Source: Himantopus leucocephalus
Lineage: Eukaryota > Chordata > Aves > Charadriiformes > Recurvirostridae
Reading direction: 5' to 3'
DNA: 64,000 nt
Assembly: GCA_003993805.1 (NCBI GenBank)
Contig: RSEF01000004.1
Location: 13,063,645-13,127,644, forward strand
Below the pieces are notes generated by a model. The model was not told the origin of the DNA and searched no databases. It worked only from the letters and a program-made list of their open reading frames with translations. Each line of letters opens with the position of its first letter. The stretch's first letter is position 1. Made by a program: the position numbers and the translations under genes. Positions 24,603 to 37,000 of the stretch are shown piece after piece.

Positions 24603-24671
24603 TTAACTTCCTCTCCCCGACCTGGTGCCCGCCTGCCCGCCACCCTGGCGCACCTCTTGCCGGCTCCGGCC
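24603..24671 (+). other. SOX3: In-frame conserved leader just upstream of SOX3 ATG
   Basis: The 23 codons before the SOX3 start are open and in frame. They end [12 protein letters not shown] directly before MYS. From memory, human SOX3, which is annotated with a longer N terminus, has the same residues at this place. The stretch could be coding sequence of a longer isoform, translated from an upstream start hidden by the gap, or a conserved 5' UTR. The upstream side cannot be joined because 100 Ns precede it. Confidence 0.6.
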
Positions 24672-25628
24672 ATGTACAGCATGCTGGAGACTGAGATCAA
24701 GACGCCTCAGCCCACGCCGGGCAGCGCCGGGGGTAACCCCGCTCCGGGGAGCAACGGTAAAGGCGGCGGAGGCGGCGGGGCCAGCAACGGAGCGGGAGCC
24801 GGCTCGGACCAGGACCGGGTGAAGCGCCCCATGAACGCCTTCATGGTGTGGTCGCGGGGTCAGCGGCGGAAGATGGCCCAGGAGAACCCCAAGATGCACA
24901 ACTCGGAGATCAGCAAGCGCCTTGGGGCCGACTGGAAGCTGCTGAGCGACGCCGAGAAGCGGCCCTTCATCGACGAGGCCAAGCGGCTGCGGGCCGTGCA
25001 CATGAAGGAGTATCCGGATTACAAATACCGGCCCCGAAGGAAGACCAAGACCCTGCTGAAGAAGGACAAATACTCGCTGCCCGGCAATCTGCTGGCCCCG
25101 GGGGGGGGCAACGCGGTGAGCAGCCCCGTCGGGGTGGGGCAGAGGATTGACACTTATGCCCACATGAACGGCTGGACCAACGGGGCTTACTCACTGATGC
25201 AAGACCAGCTGGGCTACAGCCAGCACCCGGGCATGAACAGCCCGCAGCTGCAGCAGATGCACCGCTACGACATGACGGGCCTGCAGTACAGCCCCATGAT
25301 GTCCACGGCCCAGACCTACATGAACGCCGCCTCCACCTACAGCATGTCCCCCGCCGCCTATGGCCAGCAGCCCTCCACGGCCATGAGCCTGGGCTCCATG
25401 GGCTCGGTGGTGAAATCCGAGCCCAGCTCGCCGCCTCCGGCCATCACTTCCCACTCGCAGAGGGCCTGCCTGGGAGACCTGCGGGATATGATCAGCATGT
25501 ACCTGCCCCCGGGGGGGGACGCCACAGACCCTTCCGCCCTGCAGGGCAGCAGGTTACACAGCGTCCACCAGCACTACCAGAGTGCCGGAACTGGCGTGAA
25601 TGGTACCGTACCACTAACTCACATATAA
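24672..25628 (+). CDS. SOX3: SOX3, SoxB1 HMG-box transcription factor
   Basis: A single uninterrupted exon encodes 318 aa. Residues 1-47 are a short leader beginning [12 protein letters not shown] with a poly-Gly run. Residues about 48-121 are the HMG box ([14 protein letters not shown] to YRPRRKTK), with the hydrophobic FMVW wedge and basic nuclear-localisation clusters at both ends. Residues about 122-170 are the group B homology region ([10 protein letters not shown]). The C-terminal activation region includes [15 protein letters not shown], the sumoylation-type VKSE at 247-250, and the B1 tail [16 protein letters not shown]. It ends GTVPLTHI, the SOX3 terminus. Within the box, [18 protein letters not shown] and the ending separate it from SOX2 and SOX1. 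SoxB1 proteins bind AACAAT-type DNA in the nucleus and maintain neural progenitor and placodal identity, often with POU partners. The start is the family's MYS...LETE methionine, with G at -3 of the Kozak context. Mammalian poly-Ala tracts are absent. Identification is from remembered family sequence; I am very sure of it. Confidence 0.97.
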   Translation: MYSMLETEIKTPQPTPGSAGGNPAPGSNGKGGGGGGASNGAGAGSDQDRVKRPMNAFMVWSRGQRRKMAQENPKMHNSEISKRLGADWKLLSDAEKRPFIDEAKRLRAVHMKEYPDYKYRPRRKTKTLLKKDKYSLPGNLLAPGGGNAVSSPVGVGQRIDTYAHMNGWTNGAYSLMQDQLGYSQHPGMNSPQLQQMHRYDMTGLQYSPMMSTAQTYMNAASTYSMSPAAYGQQPSTAMSLGSMGSVVKSEPSSPPPAITSHSQRACLGDLRDMISMYLPPGGDATDPSALQGSRLHSVHQHYQSAGTGVNGTVPLTHI

Positions 25629-26455
25629 ACTTGGCTGCTCCGGACGGCTCCCCGTCTTAATCCCTAACCCCATCACCGCTCCCCGATTCCACCGGGACGT
25701 ACGGCAGTTGTTGCTCGGCTTAGCAGACTTAATACTAACTGTGGAGAAATTTTAAAAAGGAAATCCGTTAGTTGTGTCCTTTTTTTTTTTGTACAAAAAA
25801 AAATAATACTTGACCAAGCTGTTATTTTAATAGAGCACAAGTCCTGCCTCCTAGAAGCCGCTGTGAAGTTTTCAAACCACGGCAACTTCTTTCCTGGTTT
25901 CTCCTAAGTTGGGCACTGTTTTATTCGCTTAAAAGTTTTTAAAAGATCTTGCATCTTTCCGTTTGATTTCTAGCGTTGCAATGACAAAAAAAAAAAAAAA
26001 AGAAACAACCAGCGGGCTTTTGTTTTTAAACTCAGTTGTTCACATCGTTGTGGTTTCTTAAATGTGTTCTGTTCTTCCCACCTTATCGAGCCTCGCTTGG
26101 TTTCTAGCCACAATCTGTAGCTTTCACGAGTTTTTAACTTTAGGGTTTTGTTCCTTAAAAAAGGGGGAGGTGGGAGAGAGCTGTGCGGGTCGCAAACGCA
26201 TTTCTTTTATTTATAGTAAGTTGTGTGTCTTGGTTTTTCTTAAACTGTAAACTTATGTAAATTGGTTTGTGAATTTTACTGTGAACCATGTTTTGACATA
26301 TCAGATGAAGAAACGTTTTAGTTTTGTTTACCGGATTTCTTCCAAAAAAAAAAAAAAAGTCATCGAAACACCCCTTCCCTATCCCTGTCCCCAGTCCTCG
26401 TTTGCTTCCTTCTTCCAAACGAAGAGAGATCAATAAATTTTATATATCGGGCACG
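25629..26455 (+). promoter_or_regulatory. SOX3: SOX3 3' UTR
   Basis: About 0.8 kb of AT-rich sequence follows the stop codon. It has A- and T-runs, a TTTTTGTACAAAAA-type segment near 25780-25803, and a stretch with low CpG content. It resembles SoxB1 3' UTRs in texture. It ends at the poly(A) signal below, after which the sequence abruptly becomes G+C-rich. The extent is inferred from that signal. Confidence 0.7.
26432..26437 (+). terminator. SOX3: Poly(A) signal AATAAA for SOX3
   Basis: This canonical AATAAA is the first I noticed downstream of the SOX3 stop codon. It is followed within about 45 nt by a GT-rich stretch (GGTTTGTGCGGG, about 26471-26482), the expected downstream element. The cleavage site is probably near 26450. 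Confidence 0.7.
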
Positions 26456-26459
26456 TCGG

Positions 26460-26900
26460 CGGTCTCCGGGCGGTTTGTGCGGGGGCGGGCGCGCAGCCGG
26501 TTCCCCCCCCTCCCCCCGCGGCGGCGGGGAGCGCGGAGTGGGCTCCACGGGGGGGTCCTTGGGGGGCTCCTGGCCGGGGCTCCCCGCAGCAGCCGCGCTC
26601 CCTCCGCCCGGCCGAGGAACCCGGGACTGCCACCGCTTTTCGGCCGGGTTTCTGCGGCTGCCGCGCCGTGGTATATTTTGCNCCGGGGGGGGGGGGGGGG
26701 GGAAGGGAGCGCTCCTTCGAGTTGATTTGCTTTTAAAGTAAAGCGGGACCCGGGCCGGGGAAGCGTGGCGGGGCTACTGAAGCTGCTGCTCGCCGGAGCC
26801 GCCGGCCACTTGTTGCCTCTCCGCCCGGCGGGTTTCTCTCGGCCGGCGGGGAGCGAAGGGGGTTACACGTGTGCGCCTCGGTTGGTTTTTTTTTTTTGCT
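26460..26900. promoter_or_regulatory. CpG-rich block downstream of SOX3
   Basis: G+C- and CpG-dense sequence begins immediately after the SOX3 poly(A) signal. No gene is recognised. Open frames on both strands are composition effects. It extends the island-rich domain to the 3' side. Confidence 0.5.
26685..26702. repeat. Poly-G tract next to an N
   Basis: Eighteen G follow N at 26682. It lies about 250 bp past the SOX3 poly(A) signal, in a GC-rich block. The length is doubtful. Confidence 0.9.
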
Positions 26901-27125
26901 CTGGAGGATTTGCCTAGAAACCCGAGCTCATCTGAAATATTTACAAAAGTAAAACCCGTTGGGGAACTCTTAATTAGAGTCTATTAAAAATGAATGGTTA
27001 CAGGAGTCCCCAGAGGAAATAAATAATTCAACCTTTTCAGTGTGTTTGACGAGTGTGTTTTTAGTCTGGACAACTTTTCTTTCCTTTTTTTCTTTTTTAT
27101 TTTTTTTTAAATTTTTTTTAGGGGT
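26900..27125. other. AT-rich unique spacer between CpG blocks
   Basis: No gene is seen. It includes CTTAATTAG, TATTAAAAATGAATGG and AAATAAATAATTC near 26968-27029, then T-rich low-complexity sequence to about 27120. The homeodomain-like motifs make it a possible regulatory element. Confidence 0.25.
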
Positions 27126-28010
27126 CTGCGTTATTCCCGGCTGTTTCTGCGGGCGCTGCGGACCGGCCCCGAGCCGCAGCCCCCGCGGAGCCCCGGGGCC
27201 GCCGCCCGACCGAGGGACCGCTTATCCCTCCCCTCTGCTCGGCGACAAAAGTCGTGTGCTCCCGGCCGACCCCCCAAGCCTACCCTCGGCTCCTCCCGGC
27301 CCCGAGCTCGCCCAGCCGGGCTCCGAGCTCGCCCAGCCGGACGGCAGGAGAACGGTCAGTGCGTTTCGCAGCGCATCCCCTCCTCCAGCCTCTGCCTTTC
27401 GTTTGCTTCCACTGACCTTTCCGCCGTTTCTCTCGGTACAGAAGGAAAGGGAACGGGAAGGCGCTTTTGTTGTTCGGTTCGGTTAAAGGGGCCTGCTCTG
27501 CTCGCCCCTCCATGAACAGCGGCTTCGGGGGGGACTTCGCGCCCCTCCGCTGCCCGCTTGCGGGGGCCGAGACCTGCCGGGGCCGGTGGGAGCCGCGTTC
27601 CCTTCCCCGCCGCTTTCCTCCCTGCCCGGCTGTTTGCCGCCCTCCCCGCCGGCCGGGCCGGGGCCCCGCGCTGCCTCCCGGTCCCGCAGCCTGGCTGTCC
27701 TCCGCCGGGGAAGCACGTCCCGGCTCGGGAAGGGCCTTCCTCCGCCTCTTCCACGAGGAAAACCAATGTTCTGCAAACTACAGCGAGAGTCTCCTTCTCC
27801 GGTGCGGGGTGCCTGGCTCCGCGCCACCCGGGGAAGGGGGAGCGCCGGGAGCAGCTGCTGCAGGTGCTCAAGCCGGGGGGAGACCCGGGCACCACGCACG
27901 CTGCCCCCCGCACAGAGAAGCCCCTGGTCGGTGTGGTGAGGCCCTGGCACCACACACGGTCCCCCCTGCTCGGGAACTGCCGTGGCGGAACGGGGGGTGG
28001 TGGTGATCGC
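27125..28010. promoter_or_regulatory. 3'-most CpG-rich block of the SOX3 domain
   Basis: A dense CpG stretch ends near 28010. It contains a short imperfect duplication of the GAGCTCGCCCAGCCGG type (27304-27341). Overlapping open frames on both strands are composition effects. It could be a promoter for a downstream noncoding transcript, but no splice or start evidence supports that. Confidence 0.45.
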
Positions 28011-31000
28011 TTTACAGATGGGAACCCAATGTGTTTAATTCCCTCAGCTCAACTCCTTCCGTGACGTTTCTGGTGAAATCTGGCAAACCTGTGGCGTTGC
28101 TTTCTCCGGTTTGCACTGTTACCCTTTAGGTAGGAGTGTGCCCGTTCCCAGCTCTTGTGAGAAGCAGCACCAGAACCCGGAGGTCTGAGAGAAGGTGATA
28201 AGATCAGTGGTACTGGTACGGTACATGGAGATATGCGGGGGGGGCAGCAGCAGGTCCCGTTTCATCTCAGCTGGGGGTCAAACTGCTCCCCAGTGCTCTC
28301 CCGAACAGGCAGTGCCAGGACAGTTCTGGGAGGGGGAAGTGTGATGGTCCTGTGCCCTGAAACAGCTCTCCCTCAGCCTTCCCAGGCAGGCGTGTGGTGT
28401 GAGTCCGACAAAAGTGAGGGCTCCTGAGCAGGTGAGCTGCTGCCAGCACTGGAATTGTATTTGATATCTTCAGAGTTTAATTGCAGCTGCATCATTATAA
28501 GTAGTTGTTCTCTTCATCTGAGTTCTCTGGAAGTGGATTCTCTGCCATGAAAGGGGAGAAACACTGTTCTTCAAAGTTTGCAGTATTGCAGTCGAAGTTA
28601 TCCTCCTCATTTGACGTTAAGTCAGGGCCTAAGGAGAGTTTGTGAGCAAGTCCCTGAGGGGTCACAGAGAGATGCCTCTGTACAAACTACCTTGTTCTCT
28701 TTGAAAGCTCATCTCAGTGTTTTGGCTTGTGGATGCTTTTCCTGAGCTATAGATTTTAAGAGGCCCAGACAAAATCCTCCACACAGTTTTCATGTTCCCG
28801 GGGCTGAACTTCGTCCTGAAGTTCATAAGTTGTGGGCAGAGCTTGTGGAAGGGGTTGTAAGCAGGCGGACACCGCTGGATGGGGGAGAGACCCATTGCAA
28901 GCCGAAAGCAATGAACTCAGACTTGTACGTAAGTACAAGTAGAGATACAGCCTCTTCTTCCCCGAACACAAGTGTATTCTCCATCAGAGAGCCAACAGCG
29001 TAGAGGGAGACATTGCCTGAAAGAACTTTTTTTCAAAGAGCATACTTTGCTTGCACTCAAGAAGTCTGCCTCGAGGACAAATGCCGAAACATGTTCCCTT
29101 TAGAATTAATGAAGGTATGTTTTATTTGTACTAAACTTAATTTTAAAATTTTCAGTTTATTCTGGACATGGACACACATCCTGCATGCGTTAAATCTAAA
29201 TGCCTTTTGAGCAATGCCGTGTGGGATTTCATACTCCTGCTTGTGTGGGAGGGATCGGAATCGAGCCATTATGTTCTCAGGGAGAGCAGGTGAAGTTACA
29301 GTTATGTACAAGACATGTTGGCTCCGTGGAAGATGCATCTGCACAGGATCCTTCGCTCTAGAAATCCACAGCGCTTTGCCAGATGGGGCTGTAAGTGAAA
29401 TGCTGAGTTGTTGCATGTGTGAAATCATTAGCAATTATTTGCACAGTTTAAAAACCCAACAGCCTTATTCTAGAACACCTAGAATAGATGCAAGCGCATT
29501 CGTTATCCTTAGAAAGACTGAACATCGGCTGTGGAGAGGTCAATAATGTTAGCATTTAAGTGTCATGACAATATTTAGGCTTTTTCGTTAACACTTTCTT
29601 GAATGGAAGAGTGGAAGATCACAGCTGGTGCTACTGTTAGTCTGTCAAAAACCAGTGTATTGTGTTACATTTTGATCGTTCCTTCCAATACCAAAAAGCT
29701 GCAGAGTTAATTTGTTTCAACAAAAATTGGTAAGTGAAAATATTAAAGTTTTGAGACAGTCTGGTTGGGGAGTAAATTGTAATAATTAGCAGAGGAATCT
29801 GACAGTGGGTATTTTAAGAATATTTTTTAAACCACACGTTTTTGTATTTCCAATAGTTTTTGCTATAAGAAGAGATGAATATTACATTCAGTAAAAGGCG
29901 TATGATTAGCATAAACACTTCGTGAAAGCATTTATAAATCGGTACTTTCCCATATCATACATGAGACTAAGAAAGGATACTGTTCAGGAACATTAGAAAG
30001 ATAGGAACTTGTCTAACTAAAGAATTATTTCATAGGAATGAATACGGGGGAAGAAATGAAGTTAGGTGATGCTCAGGGCTGGAATGTTGCTGCTATTCCC
30101 AACGTCTGCAAAAGTGAGAAGTTTGCTATGGCTTCTTTTCTACTTATATATACCTTTCTCCTAGATTTATTTTAGTTAAGTCCAGTTAATTTACATGGTG
30201 CAGATTCAGATTACTTCTAAGGTAAACCTGGAGTCACAGAACACAAATCTTAAAGAGAAAGAGAAAGATAAAATTGGAATCAATTTCTTTTGAGAGTTCT
30301 CAAGGCAGGAGTGGAGAGCTGTTATGGCACATATGTTTGCATGGGGTAATTTAGTGGTTAATGCAAATTAAGTTTTCCAGAATAGTTTCCCGTACTTCTC
30401 TATTTTGACTTTTTACTGATGCCACTGGATGCAATAATAGTTGCAACACTTATTTCACGACAGAATGTCCTCAGGATGAGGAATTAGTTATTCTTTGCTG
30501 TGAATACCATTCACAGACAACTTCTTTGTGTTGCTAGTCAAGTAAATAGGATTTCAGATTTGCCTCCTCCAAAGACATCCTCAGAAACTCTTTATCCATT
30601 TTATAACTCAGTTTTCCAGTTTCTAAAATGAGATCTATACCTGCTTAGTGCAGCAGGGGAGGTTGCAATGCATGTGAATGAGTGTGTGTGTGTGAGAGCA
30701 AGAGAATGGGGGGTGTCACAGTAAATCCATAAAGAGATGTATTTATACCTCCTCTGTGATTAAAAAAAAAAAGTATGTGCCACTTAAAAGTCAGCATTAT
30801 GCTGAGGGTGGTCATCTTTATTGTTGTTGCTAAGTTCAATTATACCATATTTATGCCATGTTACTTTTATTCAGTAATACATCAAATTAATCAAAATCAA
30901 TCTGAGCATGATTTGGCCTGATTTAAAAATGCTTGTGCTAATGTAACTGGAGTCTCGGATTCATGTCCACACGATGAAGCAGTTGTGGGGTTTTAACACG

Positions 31001-34000
31001 TTACTGCCCCAGAGCTGTTTGCTCAGTTGATTTTTCTGTAAATCACCACACCTTTTTCTATGCTTTGGCCATCACAGTTCGCATGCTGGTGGATTGGTGC
31101 AAGCTCACCTTGGCTGATGGGGAGAAGTGTGAAACATAAACGCCTGCATAAGCTGTGCTGCTTCCAAAGAAATGCAAAGTGAACCAGGTTCTCAGCGCCC
31201 CAAATTGCTATGTGTATATTCCACGTGCACAGCAGCCCAGAGCTTGAAAAGAGACAGGCGTAAATGAGGAAGGGCCTAGGAATAGGAGGGAAATTAAGCA
31301 ATGTTAATAACTTGTGAGCTTCTGTCATTTATCTCTTTCTGGGGCTTCTGATTGAGACTTCTGGCCTTGGTGAGCTTTTTTCTTTGTCTCCGTGAAGAAT
31401 ATTATGCATCTTTTCTATACAGGCCATAGGAAATAGTATAGCAGTGATTGCTCCAAGCCTTCAGGATTTCCCCTTTGTACTAGACTCAGCTTATTCATTT
31501 CATGCATCATCATTCACAGCTTGCTGTGCTGATTTCAAAAATTCTATACATCTACCTGACACAAAGGGGAGAGGCAGAACATAGTGGTGGATGTGCCTTA
31601 GGCGCATGTAACGACTGTTCTTGAATGCCATTTGCAAGGGAAGAAATCTTGAAAGTCAATGGGAACTTTGCCCATTCAGAGTTCAGGATAAGGCACTTGG
31701 CATTGATTTCATTTTCATTGTACTGTGCTGCCTAGTCAGAAAAGCTTCTCTTCCACAACGTTAAGAAAAGATATTTTAATCCAAATAATTATTTTTTTTT
31801 TCTCCTTTTTTTTTTTTTTTTTCCTTTAAGATACACTGGGCAGTTTTCATTTTACAGCCTATAAACAGAAAATGTCATAGTAGGAACTCCTTTTAAAAAG
31901 TAAGTTATACTTTCATTATTGAGCAAAAAGTTCCTTTCTTTTGAACTTTAGTCTGTTAAGCAGGTGAATATTTGTGAAACAGGTGTGAATTTTTTATGAG
32001 CGTACCAGAGCTGGGATAGTAACTGAATTAATCGTCATGCCCCTAAAGTAAAAGGAAGTAAAGGAGAGGAATATACAAACTGTCAAATGTATGTATCAAG
32101 GTAATTCTCTGTAGTTTCCCAGGCGTTCGGCGGGTCCACATGAGCTGCTGCAGTCTGCTGTCTGCGTTCTCTCGGGGAACGTCCTAAGAACAGTTGAAGT
32201 TTTTCTAACTTGGTCAATTTTGTGCAGAGCGTGCAATGTTATAACAAAAGCTTTTTCAAACTATTTTCAAAGTGAGGAGACTAACTTCTTGAAAGTATTT
32301 TGCTTCCTTTTCCAATAACTCTTCTGCTTTTCTTCTCTCAATAGATTTCACTCTGTGCTTGTGTCAGAGGGGAATAATTCTAGCCAAGAACAAGTTGTTT
32401 TGATTTGAAAGTCCTGTGTAAGCAGGTACTAATAATTTTGGATTAATTGTTAAAGGAAAAAAGGATTCTTTTGTTGTTTTTCGTTTAGATGGAAGTATAA
32501 CAAAAAGATTACTTAAGAATTTAGACCGTGGTGGCATTGAAGGATCTCCTGTGGGAGATTCTGGAGAAGCAAACACACTTGTTTTGGCCTCTGGCAGGGG
32601 ACTGTCTATCTGTGCGCTGGAGTTACTTTGTTATTCAATGACTGAGAGGCTAATTAACGATAGGAGGAGACTTGTGAGCTACATGGAGAAGCATGGCACT
32701 GCCAAAATCTGGCAGGTTGTCTGGAGTTCCTGTTACAGGAAACTTCTCCCACAATCATTTTCTCGTCAATTATTCAAGAGAGGACTAGAATTTAGGCCAA
32801 GCCTAAGCAGATTTCAATAGCACTGAACAAGTTTTAGATGAGATTTTGCAGTCCTATATCTGATTATTGTGCTCTGGTTCTACTTGGCTCCATCTCCCTC
32901 CTCGATCCTGCCAAGGTTCAGAAACGGGATATGAACATAACCTCCATATCTAGGGGAGTACTGACCGTGCATGTGGTCCTACTCTTTTTTGGAGAAATGC
33001 ATTTTCACTGGGCTGTCAGAGTATCAGTTCAGGATACTGCTCTGATACTCAGTCATGAAAAAGTTCATTTCTCCTTACACTGAGGTTTCATCCTTGGAAA
33101 ATCCCTCCTTTCTTAACAGAACTACTGATCTCTAGTTTCCATCAATTTATAGTTCCAAACAGCTTCACACCAGAAGCTTGCTGGTAGACCCTAGCCAGTT
33201 GCTGACAAGATATGAAGATATTGCTGACATCATGATATTGCAAGAGTTGGGTGCTGAGCACCTCTGTACCTGACTCTGTAGAGGACTTCAAGAGGAGGAA
33301 GACAGACTAATGGAGAATACTGCCTGGGAGTGGTGTTGGGAAGGCACTGGCAGACCTTTGGTGCTTGATCTGCTTCATCTTCAGTGCAAAGTAGGTAGGT
33401 GAGTAGCAAATGTCCTTTTGTCTATATCCCCTTATGGGCAAGCCAGTCTGGGTTGAAAGCATTGCTAAGTGGAGGCAGAGCTTCTGTATCTGGATGGAAG
33501 CCACACGAAGAAGGACAACTTGATGCTGAAGTAAGGGTGTATTAACTTTCCCTGGAAGTGCTTTGTGGTTATAGCACTAGATTGTCTGCTTTGATTTGTG
33601 ACAAGGAAGTAGGTGAACATGGTCCCTGAATGAGAAGCAGTCCACAGGGCAACCTCCTTGGTGAGTTTCAAAATTGTGATGGCTGAGATTGTTACCAGCC
33701 CATGTGAGGATTTCCTGAACAGTTCCTGATAAGAACCTCAGCCAGTTCTAGGTTTTACGATTTCTACCTTGGCTTGCCCACAGAAACACTGGGGAGAGAA
33801 GAAGCAAGTGGAGCAGACCTTCATCACCAGGGAGATAAGAAAGTCATAAGAAAGTCAGGGTTATAAGCACAGGGCTAAGCAGCTCAGGTGGGAGGGAGAG
33901 GGTTTGGGTATACCTTGTCTTCTTCATGGGAAACAAGAACGCATTCAAAGGGGGAACAGGTAACTTCAACAAATTACATCACAAATTTTGTTGCAAAAAT

Positions 34001-37000
34001 AAGTCTGGAGTGTTTTTTATTTTAACATGCTTTAGCCAGCGAGCTTTTCGGAGGAATAGGACTTGTTTTGCCCAACTTCTAAAGCATTAGGTGTGATTTT
34101 GATGATCCCACTCATTCATATCTCTAAGCAGGTTTAGTCACCATTTGTGCCTGACTTAATTCCAGCTCCAAAGACTGGCAGCCCAAAGGGAAGTGTGGGA
34201 AAGCAAATAGTAACCCACAGCATGGGAGGTAAGTGAAAGCTGGGGCTCTGTGAAACGCATTGTTCCAGCTAAACTGAGACCCTTTCCTTTTCTTTGAAGC
34301 CTTATAAGGCAGCGTTCATGGTCTGCGGTGGTACTTGTGGAAGGGAGGACTAGAGACAGAGTGCCAATTTAAAAGTAGGCTTTTATGATTTAATCACAAA
34401 TATCATTCTCTTGCTGCAGACACGAGAAGTACGCATATAGAAAATGGCATTGTGACAAATAGTACCAAGACGTTTTTTTCTGAGTCCATTTAGTGAAGGC
34501 TGGGCAGGGAGGTTAGATGTAAAAAAGAGAATGATACAACTAATGGAGATGGAAGGGAAGGCCCAAAGGTAATGGGATGAAAGGAGTTTATCACCTTGAA
34601 ACATGTATGTTTCGCTTCTGAGGATTATTTAAAACTGTGAAGAAAACAATGCAATGTTGTTTTGTATTTAAATACATCTGTATTTTCTGTGTCTTATAGT
34701 TACTTTTTCCATCTGCACAACGTGACCAGAATCTAGCTTATCCTTACCTTGAAGTGTGAAAACAACAGAAAAATCAGTCGTAGCTAATGAGTGAACAGGG
34801 ACAATAGAGATCTACTGGCATTTGTCCCTAAAATCTCTGTGTGAGGAGGAGGACAGGGGAGCTTTGGGAGGGAGCTAGCCCAATCTGCTGAATTTCGATG
34901 AGGATTTCTCTAGTTCTACTCCCATTCTGGTTGGCTGCATTATTATTTATTTCATCACTCAAATTGTGGTAGGTGCTGCTTGCCTTACAGGATGAATAGC
35001 AAGCTGTTGGGCTCAGTAGAGTTCACTTATGCAGTAGGCGAGAATAATTCTCTCCTCTGCAGGAACTGCTGGGTAAAATTTAATAGTCTCAGCTATGCCC
35101 CAGGGGGTTAGGGTAAAGGATCATAATGGTCCCTTCTGACCTTAAAATATATAAGAATATCTAAGTATATACCAGGATTGTATCCTGGCCACGGTACAGT
35201 CAATGGATTCCCCCTATAGCATCTTCTCTGACACTTTGCAGTCTAAAAGCTTAAGAAAGACACAGCATGGAGCGGCATGACCACAACAGATGATGTGAGA
35301 GAACAGGCAAACTACTAAAAGACGGTCCTGTGGTTACTTGGCTGTGTCATATGGCATACATATGTGAACACATACCCTTTGGCACAGGAAGTATCAGTAG
35401 ATTATGCATAAATGCACAGGTTCATGTACATTCCCTTGTATCCCTGCAATAACTTTTGCTAAAGTATAGGACATAAAAATTGCCTAAATAACTGTTGGAT
35501 CAAGTAATACAGAAAACAAATGTATACTATGAAGTCCCCATGTTATCCCACAAATGGTGCTGCCATATTCCCACTTCTTTATTTGATAGCATCATTCATA
35601 TGCATTGTTAAACTTAACCTGAAGAGAAACATTGGTAATAGTTCTCTGGTAAAATTTGACTATTTATAAACTGAAAATAGCAACTTTTTCACCCGAAACA
35701 CCCATCTGAGCACATTCTCATTCCTGTGGTCCAGTGAAGTGCGTCATCTTCAGATTGGAATATTTGTCAGTAGGATCAGCTGTTAAACATCTGGCAAGAT
35801 TTCTATTTCAATGGCCTTAAGTACCTTCAACATGTACAGGCTCCTGAGGTAAGAGGGAAGGGGAATATAACACCTAGCTAGTGCTAAGGATTCTGATGGC
35901 TGAATACAGAAGAACTATTTAGGATTGCATTGTCGAGGTGTCTTTAGAGCCAATAGGCTAGGAAACTACTTTTATCGTGAAAATTTAGATCATGTAGAAA
36001 TTGCCATGCATATCAGAGATTCTTGGGATCTGTGGATTTATGTGCTTGCTGGCAGGTAGAGAAGATGACAAATTTCACTATTCAGTAATGATTTGTCACT
36101 TGCTCTTAAGGAATCTCTCAAATGTCTTGGCTGTGATAGAGGCACTGTATAGATGTACAGGAAGAGTATGTTCTTTCAATTAAAGAAAGCTAAATCAGGT
36201 AAAGGGAAGGTGACCAGGATGTTGATGAGATCTGTGTTTCATGGCTGTTCTCTGCAAGTAATTTCTATGAATCAGCAGTGGCAGTTAACCTAGGCTGGTC
36301 AGTTTGACCTGTGTTTCCACTAAGTTTCTCTGTGTTGTTCTCTTGCTGAGCTGGAGCACTCAGTCATTTGTAAAAGAATTGATTTGCTCTGATTGAAACA
36401 TACGTGATCAGGTGTGTTCCTGAATGTCATGGAAGCCTGGGAACACTATACTGGGACAGAACTTGTGGTTTGATAATAATTCCTAATTTTGGGGTTGTTT
36501 TCTTTGTTAGATCTCAAAACACTTTGCAAAGAAAATCAGTGCAACTCAGTTACATTAGGAAAATGGACCAGGGACAACCAGTAAGGCTGTGGCAGAGCCA
36601 GTAGTCATCCCTTGTCTCAGATTGATGCTCTGCCCACTGTTTGGAAGAAAAATTTCAGAACTGGGCTTATTACCATCCTGTCTGCAGCATTTCCTTATGT
36701 TGATGATGGCTCCAGAAGAGCTCCAGCAGCCCTAAGAGGGAATTGCTCCCAGTTTTCTCCTTACACCTCTGCTAAGGGTTACTGGCCTTGGAGAAGGAAG
36801 TGTATGTATGCCAGGTCTTCAACCACTGCATACTAGCTTAAACTAATCGTGTTTTCAGATATACTGGACTACGTATGATAGAGGGCTGGTAAACTTGGTG
36901 TGTCATATGTGCTTTGTCACCCTGGCAGAAGGAGAGTAGGGAGTCACGTAGTTTCCTATTTTTCCCCAGTGTGGACTGCCAGAGCTCATCTAGGGACAGT

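Larger units (their letters stand above)
22620..25650. promoter_or_regulatory. CpG island spanning SOX3 promoter and gene
   Basis: The sequence is strongly G+C- and CpG-rich with many GC boxes, in sharp contrast to the AT-rich flanks. Broad islands over promoter plus body are usual for developmental regulators and are often Polycomb targets. Long open frames on both strands here (for example 22812-24299) follow from the lack of AT-rich stop codons and show no protein similarity I recognise. Confidence 0.85.

Noticed and set aside
24324..24671. SOX3 reading frame extended to an ATG at 24324
   Set aside because: The frame passes through 100 Ns of unknown true length, so the join is meaningless. 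The pre-gap residues do not resemble the human SOX3 N terminus. Only the 23 codons after the gap are kept.
24603..25163. 186-codon minus-strand frame opposite SOX3
   Set aside because: It is a shadow of the GC-rich SOX3 coding strand and has no independent support.
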